From positions 1-35,328 of the forward strand of contig JAHJVW010000066.1 in NCBI GenBank assembly GCA_018828585.1: a DNA stretch of 35,328 bases. The letters are read 5' to 3'. Under the pieces are notes generated by a model, which saw only the letters and a list, made by a program, of their open reading frames with translations, had not been told where the DNA came from and did no database searches. Source of the stretch: Bacteroidota bacterium. GTDB lineage: Bacteria > Bacteroidota > Bacteroidia > Sphingobacteriales > Sphingobacteriaceae. Shown piece after piece: positions 17,317-25,799 of the stretch (within the stretch, counting starts at the first letter, position 1; every line of letters begins with the position of its first letter). The translations under genes were made by a program, and so were the position numbers.

Positions 17317-18654
17317 ATGGGATGTGGAAGTTGCTCATCAGGTGGATGTACACCTGGAGGCTGTAAAAGTAATGGCTCTTGTCTAACAGACGGAGGTTGC
17401 AGCAAATTAGATGTTTACGATTGGCTATCCGATATGGATTTGCCTTCCAATTATAAACCGTTTCCTTACGTAGAAATAAGATTTAAAGGATCTAGGAAAG
17501 ACTTTTATAGAAACGAAGAGAATATTTACCTCGAAGCAGGGGAACTCGTTGCTGTAGAAACTACTACTGGTGGTTATGATATTGGCCATGTTACCCTAAC
17601 AGGTGAATTGGTGCGTATGCAGATGAATCGCAAACGCGTAACCGAAGAAAAATCTCCATTAAAGATTTATAGAAAAGCTACCGTTCAGGATGTTGATAAA
17701 TGGAAAAACGCAAAAGAGCGTGAATCTGAAACCATGTACAAGTCTAGAACTATCGCTCTAGAATTAGGTTTGGCAATGAAACTGAGTGATGTGGAATATC
17801 AAGGTGATAGAAGCAAAGCAACATTTTATTATACCGCTGAAGGAAGAGTCGATTTTAGAGAACTCATCAAAAAATTAGCAGAAGCTTTTAGGGTAAGAAT
17901 CGAGATGCGTCAGATTGGAATGCGTCAAGAGGCGAGCCGCTTGGGCGGGATTGGCTCTTGCGGAAGAGAATTATGTTGCAGTACTTGGTTAACTGATTTT
18001 AAAACGGTTTCTACTTCTGCGGCTCGTTATCAAAACCTTTCTTTAAATACCTTGAAACTTGCGGGTCAATGTGGCAAGTTGAAATGTTGTTTAAACTATG
18101 AGTTGGATACTTATATGGATGCGTTGAAAACAATTCCAGATCATGTAGATAGATTGAAAACTCAAAAGGGTGATGCCAGATTACAGAAGACGGATATTTT
18201 TAAGCAGTTGATGTGGTTCAGCTTCGCTGATGATAATACTTGGATTCCTTTGGGAGTTGATAGAGTAAAGGAAATTGCTGCCATGAATAAGAATGGTGAG
18301 AAACCCGAAGATTTAAAAGATTACTCAGCTATTTTAGAAGATTTAGAAGTGGTCGAGAAATCTTTTGATTATGAAAATGTGGTGGGTCAGGATAGTTTAA
18401 CACGGCTAGACGATAAAGGCAAAAAGAAAAAGAATAATAATCGTAATAAATCTAGAAATAGAAACGGGAGTAATGTTGCTCCACAAGGAGAGAAACCAGC
18501 GGTCGAAAACAAAAATCAACCAAGACCTCAAAGACCACAGCAATCAAAGTCAGAGGGTAATGCACTTACAACGGAGGGGGAGCAAAGGGCTAATCCAAAC
18601 CGTAACCGCAATAAAAAGCGTAAAAATAACAACAATAAACCTCCTCAAGAATAA
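17317..18654 (+). CDS. ricT: PSP1-domain RicT-like protein
   Basis: This 445-residue protein contains the PSP1 C-terminal domain found in RicT/YaaT, which in Bacillus forms a Fe-S complex with RicA and RicF that affects mRNA processing and development. Visible are GELVAVETTTGGYDIGHVTLTGELV (about 75-99), the RVRIEMRQIGMRQEASRLGGIGSCGRELCC block (C215, C220, C221) and CGKLKCCLNYE (C252, C257, C258). The cysteines probably bind metal or a cluster. There is a six-cysteine N-terminal extension (C3, C6, C11, C16, C22, C28) within the first 28 residues. The tail from about 370 is low-complexity and basic, rich in N, K, R and Q, and could touch RNA. The stop codon abuts the gldH ATG. The exact role in Bacteroidota is unknown. 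Confidence 0.88.
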   Translation: MGCGSCSSGGCTPGGCKSNGSCLTDGGCSKLDVYDWLSDMDLPSNYKPFPYVEIRFKGSRKDFYRNEENIYLEAGELVAVETTTGGYDIGHVTLTGELVRMQMNRKRVTEEKSPLKIYRKATVQDVDKWKNAKERESETMYKSRTIALELGLAMKLSDVEYQGDRSKATFYYTAEGRVDFRELIKKLAEAFRVRIEMRQIGMRQEASRLGGIGSCGRELCCSTWLTDFKTVSTSAARYQNLSLNTLKLAGQCGKLKCCLNYELDTYMDALKTIPDHVDRLKTQKGDARLQKTDIFKQLMWFSFADDNTWIPLGVDRVKEIAAMNKNGEKPEDLKDYSAILEDLEVVEKSFDYENVVGQDSLTRLDDKGKKKKNNNRNKSRNRNGSNVAPQGEKPAVENKNQPRPQRPQQSKSEGNALTTEGEQRANPNRNRNKKRKNNNNKPPQE

Positions 18655-19125
18655 ATGAAGAGAGCTGTCAAATTGATTTTTATCGGTGTTGTCGTTGCTG
18701 TTTTACAAAGCTGTAACGACAATGCTTTGGTAAATACTTTTGAGACCATTCCAAATCAAAATTGGTCATACGTTAATCCTATAAAGGCGAAAGTTGAAAT
18801 TACTGATAGTACAAAACCTTACAATATCTATCTTAATTTTAGACATACACCTGATTACAACTATTCTAATATATGGCTCCGTTTCCATCTTTTAGGTCCA
18901 AAGTTAAAGGATTTGCCAGAGCGTAAAGAGTTTGAATTGGCCTTAGCCGATGGTGCTTGGTTGGGTAAAGGAAGTGGTAATTTGTACAACTATCAATTAA
19001 TTTATAAGGAAGGGTACAAATTCCCATCTGCAGGAACTTATACCATTGTAGTAGAACAGAACATGAGGGATAATCCTTTAAAGAATATATCTGATGTAGG
19101 GATTAGGGTTGAACCCGCAAATTAA
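18655..19125 (+). CDS. gldH: Gliding motility lipoprotein GldH
   Basis: GldH is a Bacteroidota lipoprotein required for gliding in Flavobacterium, thought to support the motility and type IX secretion machinery. The 156-residue product has a lipoprotein signal ending in VLQSC (lipidated C20) followed by a beta-rich domain with YNIYLNFRHTPDYNYSN and the GAWLGKGSGNLY segment typical of the family. Its ATG directly follows the ricT stop (TAAATG), so translation is likely coupled. The holB-ricT-gldH order is, from memory, common in the phylum. Its TAA overlaps the convergent murF stop. Whether this organism glides cannot be told, as gldH also occurs in non-motile relatives. Confidence 0.88.
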   Translation: MKRAVKLIFIGVVVAVLQSCNDNALVNTFETIPNQNWSYVNPIKAKVEITDSTKPYNIYLNFRHTPDYNYSNIWLRFHLLGPKLKDLPERKEFELALADGAWLGKGSGNLYNYQLIYKEGYKFPSAGTYTIVVEQNMRDNPLKNISDVGIRVEPAN

Positions 19126-20420
19126 AGCAACTCCATTAATCCTTCTAATTTCATTCCACGGCTACCTTTTAAAAGTACCAACGAGTTTTGGATTGGATTT
19201 TTCTTTAGATATTCAATCGCTTCGTCTCTGTTTTTAAAGAACTTGGCTTTCGCCGATGAGGATAATTTTGTAAACATTTCTCCAATGAAGATGATCTCAT
19301 CAAAATCATAACTCATGGCTTTATTGATGATACTTTGATGTTCTTCCGCTGATTCATCTCCCAGCTCAAACATATCTCCTAAAAGCACTACTTTCTTTTC
19401 CGCAGTTAAAGCAGCCATATTTTCTAAAGCGACAGCCATACTGCTTGGGTTTGCATTGTAATAATCACCTATAACTGTATTATTTGCTGTTTTAATGATT
19501 TGTGAACGGTTATTTTGTGGCGCATAGTTGCAAATCCCAGTATTGATTTCTTTAGGCGAAAGTCCGAATCTTAAACCAATGGCCACAGCTACTAAGATAT
19601 TTTCAAAGTTATAAGTTCCTGTTAGATGGGAAACAACTTGATAACTTTCATGATTAGACGTCCATTTAACTTCTAAAAAAGGATGATTACTGATTAATTC
19701 TCCAGAAACATCACAGCTTGAGGAGGCGCCATAGCTAATCACTTCCTTAAAATTTCTAGTAGCGGCCATTTCCATTAAATGCGTATTATCTTTATTGATA
19801 AATACAGTCCCGTTATGGGTGACTAAGAAGTCATATAATTCACCTTTCCCCTTTTTTACGCCTTCAAAACCGCCGAAACCTTCTAAATGTGCCTTACCCA
19901 CATTGGTAATTAAACCATAATTGGGTTGGCACAAACCACTCAACATTTCAATTTCTTTCTGATGGTTAGCGCCCATTTCTATGATGGCAATCTCCACATC
20001 GTTATTAATTTCTAATAAAGTTAAAGGAACTCCAATATGATTATTCAGATTCCCTTTTGTTGCAGAAGCCTTGAATTTTTGAGAAAGAACAGAATTAATA
20101 AGCTCTTTTGTTGTCGTTTTTCCGTTGGAACCAGTTAAACCAATAAATGGAATTTTTAATTGTTGACGGTGATGTTTTGCTAGTTCTTGTAATGTTAAGA
20201 GAGTATCATCCACTAAAATGCATTGCTCGCTCTTTTTAAATTCAGGATTGTCAATTACTACATAAGCAGCGCCTTTTTCTAATGCTTGTTCGGCAAAATT
20301 ATTAGCATCAAAATTTTCTCCTTTAAGTGCAAAAAATAAACATCCATCTGTAATTTTACGGGTATCGGTACAAATTTGAGGATGTTGTAAATAAATGCTG
20401 TAAATCTCTAAAATACTCAT
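19122..20420 (-). CDS. murF: UDP-N-acetylmuramoyl-tripeptide--D-alanyl-D-alanine ligase
   Basis: MurF adds D-Ala-D-Ala to the peptidoglycan precursor in the cytoplasm, using ATP. The 432-residue protein has the N-terminal substrate domain (TDTRKITDGCLFFALKGENFDANNF), the ATP loop TGSNGKTTT (96-104), KGNLNNHIGVPLTLL and IIEMGANHQKEI. It also has NVGKAHLEGFGG and the C-terminal ligase domain with DYYNANPSSM and LLGDMFELG. The murF-specific NNHIGVP, MGANH and DYYNANP strings separate it from MurC, MurD and MurE. It lies outside any wall-synthesis cluster in this window. It ends tail to tail with gldH: the two stop codons overlap within 4 bases. Confidence 0.97.
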   Translation of the reverse strand: MSILEIYSIYLQHPQICTDTRKITDGCLFFALKGENFDANNFAEQALEKGAAYVVIDNPEFKKSEQCILVDDTLLTLQELAKHHRQQLKIPFIGLTGSNGKTTTKELINSVLSQKFKASATKGNLNNHIGVPLTLLEINNDVEIAIIEMGANHQKEIEMLSGLCQPNYGLITNVGKAHLEGFGGFEGVKKGKGELYDFLVTHNGTVFINKDNTHLMEMAATRNFKEVISYGASSSCDVSGELISNHPFLEVKWTSNHESYQVVSHLTGTYNFENILVAVAIGLRFGLSPKEINTGICNYAPQNNRSQIIKTANNTVIGDYYNANPSSMAVALENMAALTAEKKVVLLGDMFELGDESAEEHQSIINKAMSYDFDEIIFIGEMFTKLSSSAKAKFFKNRDEAIEYLKKNPIQNSLVLLKGSRGMKLEGLMELL

Positions 20421-20451
20421 CTGTTTCGAATAATACTGATATTATTTTACG

Positions 20452-20545
20452 TTAGGGATTAGAGCGGCATCCTTTTTTGTCATCCTGAGCGGAGTCGAAG
20501 GATAAGCAAAAAAGATACAGCGTAAAGCCCGCTCGAACGCCCTAA
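20452..20545. repeat. Palindromic dispersed intergenic repeat, copy 1
   Basis: The outer ends TTAGGG (20452-20457) and CCCTAA (20540-20545) are inverted. GAGCGG near the left end pairs with CCGCTC near the right, and CATCCTTTTTTG on the left faces CAAAAAAGATA on the right. The whole folds as a long imperfect hairpin. The middle carries ATCCTGAGCGGAGTCGAAGG, a string I recall recurring between genes in many bacteria. A diverged copy lies at 34814-34900. No protein is encoded. Confidence 0.7.
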
Positions 20546-20623
20546 TTATTGTAATTTTTAAATTACTTCCCAAAAATAGCAGCTTTTATGCAAACAACAG
20601 TTTTTTTAAGCAGGCTATTTAAC

Positions 20624-20631
20624 TATTTTAG
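20624..20631 (+). promoter_or_regulatory. Candidate -7 box of the M14 peptidase gene
   Basis: TATTTTAG differs from TAnnTTTG at one base and ends 4 bases before the ATG at 20636. It favours this start over the in-frame ATG at 20588. Confidence 0.35.
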
Positions 20632-20635
20632 GCTT

Positions 20636-23149
20636 ATGAAAAGAATTTTACTCGGATTTCTCCTCCTAATTGGAGGGTTCAATCTCACTTATGCTCAGCA
20701 AAAACTACAAACTCCATCAGAATTTTTAGGATATGAGCTTGGAACGCATTTTACTTTACATTACAGAGTTTTGGAATATTATCGATACTTGTCGGCAAAT
20801 TCTAAAAATGTAAAGCTTCAAAGCTATGGTAGAACAAATGAGGGAAGAGAGCTTTTGGTAGCTTTTGTTGCCAATGATGAAAATATTGGAAGATTAGATG
20901 AAATAAGAGAAAGCAATTTAGCGCAGGCTGGATTAGGGACCGGTAAAGTGATAGCGAACCAACCAGCAGTTGTTTGGTTAAGTTACAATGTGCATGGTAA
21001 CGAATCGGTAAGTACCGAGGCTTCAATGAAAACTATTTATGATTTGTTGGACCCAACTAATGCTAAAACCAAAGCGTGGTTAAAAAACACAATTGTGGTG
21101 ATTGACCCTTGTATTAATCCCGATGGTAGGGATCGTTATGTAAACTTTTACAATCCGGTAGCAACGTTAATGAACGACCCAAAGCCGTATGCCCGTGAAC
21201 ATCGTGAACCTTGGCCGGGAGGAAGAGTGAATCATTATTATTTTGATTTGAACCGTGATTGGGCTTGGCAAACACAAATAGAAACGCAACAAAGATTAAA
21301 ATTATTCAATAGTTGGTTGCCTGAGGTTCATGTGGATTTCCACGAACAAAGCGTGAACGAGCCTTATTATTTTGCACCAGCTGCAGCTCCTTTTCATAAA
21401 GTGATTACTCCATGGCAATCAGAATTCCAAACGATTGTGGGTAAGAATAACGCAAAATATTTTGACGCTAAGGGTTGGATGTATTTCACTAAAGAACGAT
21501 TTGACTTATTGTATCCATCTTACGGAGATACTTATCCTATTTATAATGGCGCCATCGGGATGACCTTTGAGCAAGGTGGCGGTGGTGTTGCTGGTTTAGC
21601 TATCTTAAATGAAGAAGGCGATACTTTAACTTTAAAGGATAGAATTGCACATCATTATACCACAGGTTTATCTACTGTGGAGGCAACGTCTCAGTATGCT
21701 GATAAATTGATCTCTGAATTTAAGAAGTTTTATGATGACGGTAGAAATGCTGCAACATCTGAATATAAAACCTTCGTGATTAAAGGTGATAATAATGCAA
21801 TGGCTAATAAATTAGCCGGTTTATTAAAAAGAAACGGAATTGAAGTAAGCTATGGAGTTTCTAAATCAGCATCAGGATTTAATTATTTTACAGGAAAAAC
21901 GGAGAGTTTTAGCATTGCTCCTAAAGATTTAATTGTAACGGCTTATCAGCCAAAGTCTGTTTTGGCAAGGGTTTTATTAGAGCCACGCACTTTTGTTGCC
22001 GATTCTAACACTTATGATATTACAGCATGGGCTTTGCCTTATGCGTATGGTTTGCAAGCTTATGCCTTAAAAGACGAAGTTAAAGGAAGCAACGCAATGC
22101 CTCCTCCACCAACGCCAATGGAACCTGAGTTGGCAGGGAAAGCTTACGCATGGGTTGCTGAATGGAAATCTTTAGATGATGTAAAGTTTTTATCCGCTTT
22201 ATTAAAGAAAAACATTAAAGTAAGATATTCTGAAGCTCCTTTTGAAGCAAATGGGAATAAGTTTAACGCAGGGGCGTTGATTATTGCTAGAACGAGTAAC
22301 GATGCTATCGGAGATAAATTAGAAAGTTTGGTGAAACAAATAGCACAAGAAAATGGTGAAACACTAACCAAGTTAACCAGTGGATTTGTAGATAAAGGAT
22401 CAGACCTAGGGTCTGATAAAATCAGATACATTAATAAACCTACGGTTGCGGTTTTAGCCGGTGACGAAGTAAGTTCCGGAGGTTTTGGCGAAGTTTGGCA
22501 TTTCTTTGAGCAGCAAATTGGATATCCAATCACTGTAATTAGAACAGATGATATTAACCGTGTTAAATGGACTGATATTGATGTTTTAATAGCCCCTAAT
22601 GGTTATTACAGCGATTTAGGTAATACTAAAATTAAAGATTGGATTAATGCCGGAGGTAAATTAATTGCTATTGAAGGAGCTGTTAAAAAGTTAGCAGGCG
22701 AGAAGGGATTTTCTTTAAAATTGAAGGAGGAAAAAGATTCGGCGAAAGCTGATAAAAAGTATCCTTACGCTGATTTAAAAACTTATGCCGACAGAGATAG
22801 AGCTGATTTGGTAAATAGTATTCCGGGTGCGATCTATAAAATTGATTTAGATAATACGCATCCATTGGCTTTTGGCTATCCTAAATATTACTATTCTTTA
22901 AGATTAGATGGTAATTTATACAACTATATGGAAGATGGCTGGAATGTTGGAACCATTAAGAAAAATAATTACGAAACAGGTTTTATTGGTGTTCAAGCTA
23001 AGCAAAAATTAAAAGATGGGACTTTATTTGGAGTTCAAAGTATGGGAAGAGGAACGGTAGTTTATTTAGCTGATGACCCATTATTCCGTAGTTTTTGGGA
23101 AAATGGAAAATTACTTTTTAGTAATGCGGTTTTTATGGTTGGTAATTAA
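20636..23149 (+). CDS. Secreted M14 family zinc carboxypeptidase
   Basis: The 837-residue protein has a signal peptide (KRILLGFLLLIGGFNLTYAQQ) and an N-terminal zinc-carboxypeptidase domain. The zinc ligands H120 and E123 lie in NVHGNE, and the third, probably H236, in VDFHEQ; H232 in the same segment is the alternative. The general-base glutamate is probably E312 in MTFEQGGGG. The DPCINPDGRDRYV and DLNRDWAWQ strings are family hallmarks. The remaining 450 residues include two regions resembling glutamine-amidotransferase-like folds (VLAGDEVSSGGFGEVWHFFEQ), as in other large Bacteroidota M14 proteins. It is exported, probably to the periplasm or surface, and trims peptides. The start at 20636 directly precedes the signal peptide, whereas the ATG at 20588 would spoil it. 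A terminator follows at 23174. Confidence 0.9.
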   Translation: MKRILLGFLLLIGGFNLTYAQQKLQTPSEFLGYELGTHFTLHYRVLEYYRYLSANSKNVKLQSYGRTNEGRELLVAFVANDENIGRLDEIRESNLAQAGLGTGKVIANQPAVVWLSYNVHGNESVSTEASMKTIYDLLDPTNAKTKAWLKNTIVVIDPCINPDGRDRYVNFYNPVATLMNDPKPYAREHREPWPGGRVNHYYFDLNRDWAWQTQIETQQRLKLFNSWLPEVHVDFHEQSVNEPYYFAPAAAPFHKVITPWQSEFQTIVGKNNAKYFDAKGWMYFTKERFDLLYPSYGDTYPIYNGAIGMTFEQGGGGVAGLAILNEEGDTLTLKDRIAHHYTTGLSTVEATSQYADKLISEFKKFYDDGRNAATSEYKTFVIKGDNNAMANKLAGLLKRNGIEVSYGVSKSASGFNYFTGKTESFSIAPKDLIVTAYQPKSVLARVLLEPRTFVADSNTYDITAWALPYAYGLQAYALKDEVKGSNAMPPPPTPMEPELAGKAYAWVAEWKSLDDVKFLSALLKKNIKVRYSEAPFEANGNKFNAGALIIARTSNDAIGDKLESLVKQIAQENGETLTKLTSGFVDKGSDLGSDKIRYINKPTVAVLAGDEVSSGGFGEVWHFFEQQIGYPITVIRTDDINRVKWTDIDVLIAPNGYYSDLGNTKIKDWINAGGKLIAIEGAVKKLAGEKGFSLKLKEEKDSAKADKKYPYADLKTYADRDRADLVNSIPGAIYKIDLDNTHPLAFGYPKYYYSLRLDGNLYNYMEDGWNVGTIKKNNYETGFIGVQAKQKLKDGTLFGVQSMGRGTVVYLADDPLFRSFWENGKLLFSNAVFMVGN

Positions 23150-23173
23150 TTGCCTATAGCATTAGCACTATTT

Positions 23174-23210
23174 AAAAGCCATCTTAGATTAAATCTAAGG
23201 TGGCTTTTTT
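23174..23210 (+). terminator. Terminator of the M14 peptidase gene
   Basis: AAAAGCCATCTTAGATT pairs with AATCTAAGGTGGCTTTT (one G-T pair) and is followed by TT. The shorter A run on the left would let it work weakly for the convergent barrel gene too. Confidence 0.85.
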
Positions 23211-23255
23211 AGGTGATATAAATCAGGTTTATCTTAATATGCCTAAAGAAAAAAC

Positions 23256-25676
23256 CTAATCTTTAATTCTTGCTTTTTCATCACTAACACCAATTTTTCT
23301 TTTACGCTCTCCTTTTACGGTAGTGTTTCCAAACTTATAACTAAAGCTTAGACGGAAACTTCTAGTTTCTCTTTTCTCTTTAGCCACTAAATCCAGATTG
23401 TATAAGTTGCTGCTATATCTACTACTATTGGTGTCAAAAATATCAGTAAAGGTAAACCTTACACTTCCAGCTTTTTTAAATATAGTTTTGGACAAACCAA
23501 AATTGGCAAAGTAAAGTGGCTTAAACTGATAAATAGCATAAGCTGTTGGAGTCTCGTAGTGTAAGTTGAGTAGTGCATTATAGCCTTTGGGTAATTTAAA
23601 AGTAGCATTCAGGTTGTATAAACCACTAAAACTCTTGTTCTTTACTTCGCCAGAAAAAGTGGAAGTATATTTAAAGAACTCATAATAGTTTTGCAAAGAC
23701 AAATCCATCGATAACCATTTTGTAATATCTTTTGGTATATCAAACTCAAAACCTATCGTTTTTCGATAATCAAAATTGCTCCTGGTAGTTATCGCAACCT
23801 GATTATTATCATTTTGTTGATAAACCGTGTACATAAAGTCTTTAATGTGGTTATACTGTAGGCTAAAACTGTAAGTATCCTTAATGGTATAATTAATTTC
23901 AAAGGAATTAGCATAAGTAGGTTTTAAAGATGGATTACCTTGGGAATAAGTTTTTTGATCTAGAAAATAAATGAAGGGGTTTAAATCTTGATAATCAGGA
24001 CGGTTTACTCGTCTGTTATAAGAAAATGAAAGTCGATCATTTTTATTAATGTCTCTCGAGTATAGAAACACAGGAAAAAAACTCCAATAATTTCTGTTAA
24101 TTAATTCATTTCCGTTACCCGAGGTTCCTTTCGCGATGGTTTGTTCTGTTCTTAATTGAAATTCTAGGTTACTTTTCTCTTTCTTTTTCCTAAATATAAA
24201 ATATGCCGCATTGATGTTCTCTTTGTAAGCAAAGTTTGAAATGTTGCTTCCAAACGGATTTACCCCTGATTTTAAATCAAATACTCTTTCACTTTCAGTT
24301 TTGGCCATACTAAATTTAAATCCGGCATCTAAAAACCAATCCTTTTTTAAAGGCTGTGTTAAATCTACTTTAAAGGAACCGAGGTTAATATTTGATGGAG
24401 ATTGGTTAACTAAATTTAAATCTGTTTTTTTACCGTATGGAGGGGTGAAAGATTTGTAATTACTGCTAAAGTTCTCGTTAGATGTCCTTTTGTATCTCAA
24501 ATAATCTGCGTCTGCAGAAATTTTAGTTCCCTTTTTACCGATAGAACCCACGTAATTTAGGTTGATGGTACCATTCTTTATATTTCTTTCTTCGTAGGAG
24601 GTTGAGATAATAGAAGAATCTAAACGAGTTGAAGAATAGATGTTACTAAGGTTATTTTCATCCGAAGTGAGTTTGTTGATAAACCCATTCAATAAAACCC
24701 CAATGGTTTGCCCAGGCTTTACATTATAATCGAAACCTAAATTTATATTGTAATTATCTCTTCCTTTTAAGTCAGCATTTTTGATATCATAAATAACACT
24801 GTTAGTTGTAATGGCTCTATTTAAATAATTATCATCAATACTTTTTATTTTACTGTAGTCAAAGTTGCCATAAAAATTGGTCTTTTTCCCACGATTATTT
24901 AGACTTAAACCGGTATTATACCTATAATTTCTTCCTATCCCAACACCCGCAGAGTAAGTGGCACTTGTCCCCATGTTTTTACCTTTTTTAAATTTAATAT
25001 TAATGATGCCCGCATTTCCGGCAGCGTCATATTTTGCGGATGGAACAGAGATAATCTCTATCTGATCTATATTATTAGTGGGTATATTTTTTAGATATTC
25101 TACTAAATCGGACTTAGCCAGGTTGCTGGGTTTTCCATCAATATAAATTACAACACCGCTTTTGCCTTTAATTGAAATTTGTTCATTATTATCAATACTA
25201 ACACCTGGAGCTATTTGCAGAATTTCAAAACCACTACTTCCAGTGGCAAAAACGCTATTCTCTACATTTAAAATTGTTTTTCCACTGCGCCTTTGAATAG
25301 TTGGAACATTCCCCGAGACGATCACCTCTTTTAAATTTTTAATTGAGGCAGTTAACGTTATGGTTGGTATAATAAACTCTTTAATTTCTTTTGTAATTGT
25401 TAAATCTTTAAACGTGGTATCTTTGAAACCTAATTTTCTAAAGTTAAGACTGTAAGTTCCGGGTGGAATATTTTTAAATAAAAAAGTTCCATTAGATTGA
25501 GTGGTAGTTGTATTTTTAAAAGAGGAATCTATATTAGAAATGTTAACCACAACGTCTGATAGCTTAACGTTCTTTGAGGTAACTAGTCCTTTTAAGTTTG
25601 TTGAATTTGTTTGAGAAATACCGACGTTTATCAAAACAAATTGAAAGAAAATAAAGAAGAGTAAATATTTAATCAT
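23256..25676 (-). CDS. TonB-dependent-receptor-like outer-membrane beta-barrel protein
   Basis: The 806-residue protein has a signal peptide (IKYLLFFIFFQFVLINVGISQ) and a carboxypeptidase-regulatory-like beta-sandwich at about 27-115 (LKGLVTSKNVKLSDVVVNI, NGTFLFKNIPPGTYSL). A plug domain at about 125-230 includes VVIYIDGKPSNL and SVPSAKYDAAGNAGIINIKFKKG. A long barrel follows, ending RSFRLSFSYKFGNT before a short charged tail. This is the outer-membrane beta-barrel family 3 type, related to TonB-dependent receptors but without a partner SusD. No signal-transduction (STN) domain is present, so it is not an obvious sigma-factor-linked transducer. The substrate is unknown. A TAATTTTG box at 25721-25728 gives a leader of about 44 bases. 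Confidence 0.88.
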   Translation of the reverse strand: MIKYLLFFIFFQFVLINVGISQTNSTNLKGLVTSKNVKLSDVVVNISNIDSSFKNTTTTQSNGTFLFKNIPPGTYSLNFRKLGFKDTTFKDLTITKEIKEFIIPTITLTASIKNLKEVIVSGNVPTIQRRSGKTILNVENSVFATGSSGFEILQIAPGVSIDNNEQISIKGKSGVVIYIDGKPSNLAKSDLVEYLKNIPTNNIDQIEIISVPSAKYDAAGNAGIINIKFKKGKNMGTSATYSAGVGIGRNYRYNTGLSLNNRGKKTNFYGNFDYSKIKSIDDNYLNRAITTNSVIYDIKNADLKGRDNYNINLGFDYNVKPGQTIGVLLNGFINKLTSDENNLSNIYSSTRLDSSIISTSYEERNIKNGTINLNYVGSIGKKGTKISADADYLRYKRTSNENFSSNYKSFTPPYGKKTDLNLVNQSPSNINLGSFKVDLTQPLKKDWFLDAGFKFSMAKTESERVFDLKSGVNPFGSNISNFAYKENINAAYFIFRKKKEKSNLEFQLRTEQTIAKGTSGNGNELINRNYWSFFPVFLYSRDINKNDRLSFSYNRRVNRPDYQDLNPFIYFLDQKTYSQGNPSLKPTYANSFEINYTIKDTYSFSLQYNHIKDFMYTVYQQNDNNQVAITTRSNFDYRKTIGFEFDIPKDITKWLSMDLSLQNYYEFFKYTSTFSGEVKNKSFSGLYNLNATFKLPKGYNALLNLHYETPTAYAIYQFKPLYFANFGLSKTIFKKAGSVRFTFTDIFDTNSSRYSSNLYNLDLVAKEKRETRSFRLSFSYKFGNTTVKGERKRKIGVSDEKARIKD

Positions 25677-25720
25677 ACAGGAGATTAAATGTAAAAATTA
25701 TGTTAATAAAACGAAAAGTA

Positions 25721-25728
25721 CAAAATTA
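25721..25728 (-). promoter_or_regulatory. Candidate -7 box of the barrel gene
   Basis: On the minus strand TAATTTTG matches TAnnTTTG, 44 bases before the ATG at 25676. No good -33 box is seen. Confidence 0.4.
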
Positions 25729-25751
25729 TCTTAAAATGTAAATAAAAAAAT

Positions 25752-25775
25752 AAAAAAGGCGCCATTAGGGCGCCT
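25752..25775 (-). terminator. Terminator of the padR-pspC operon
   Basis: On the minus strand AGGCGCC, a five-base loop and GGCGCCT form a perfect 7-bp GC-rich stem followed by TTTTTT. It lies 25 bases past the pspC stop. Confidence 0.85.
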
Positions 25776-25799
25776 AGTAAACATGTTACATGAATGCAA

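Noticed and set aside
18473-18658. 61-codon plus-strand frame overlapping the end of ricT
   Set aside because: It lies in another frame of the low-complexity ricT tail and shows no recognisable protein pattern.
20588-20635. ATG start of the M14 peptidase at 20588
   Set aside because: It would put 16 residues before an otherwise standard signal peptide.
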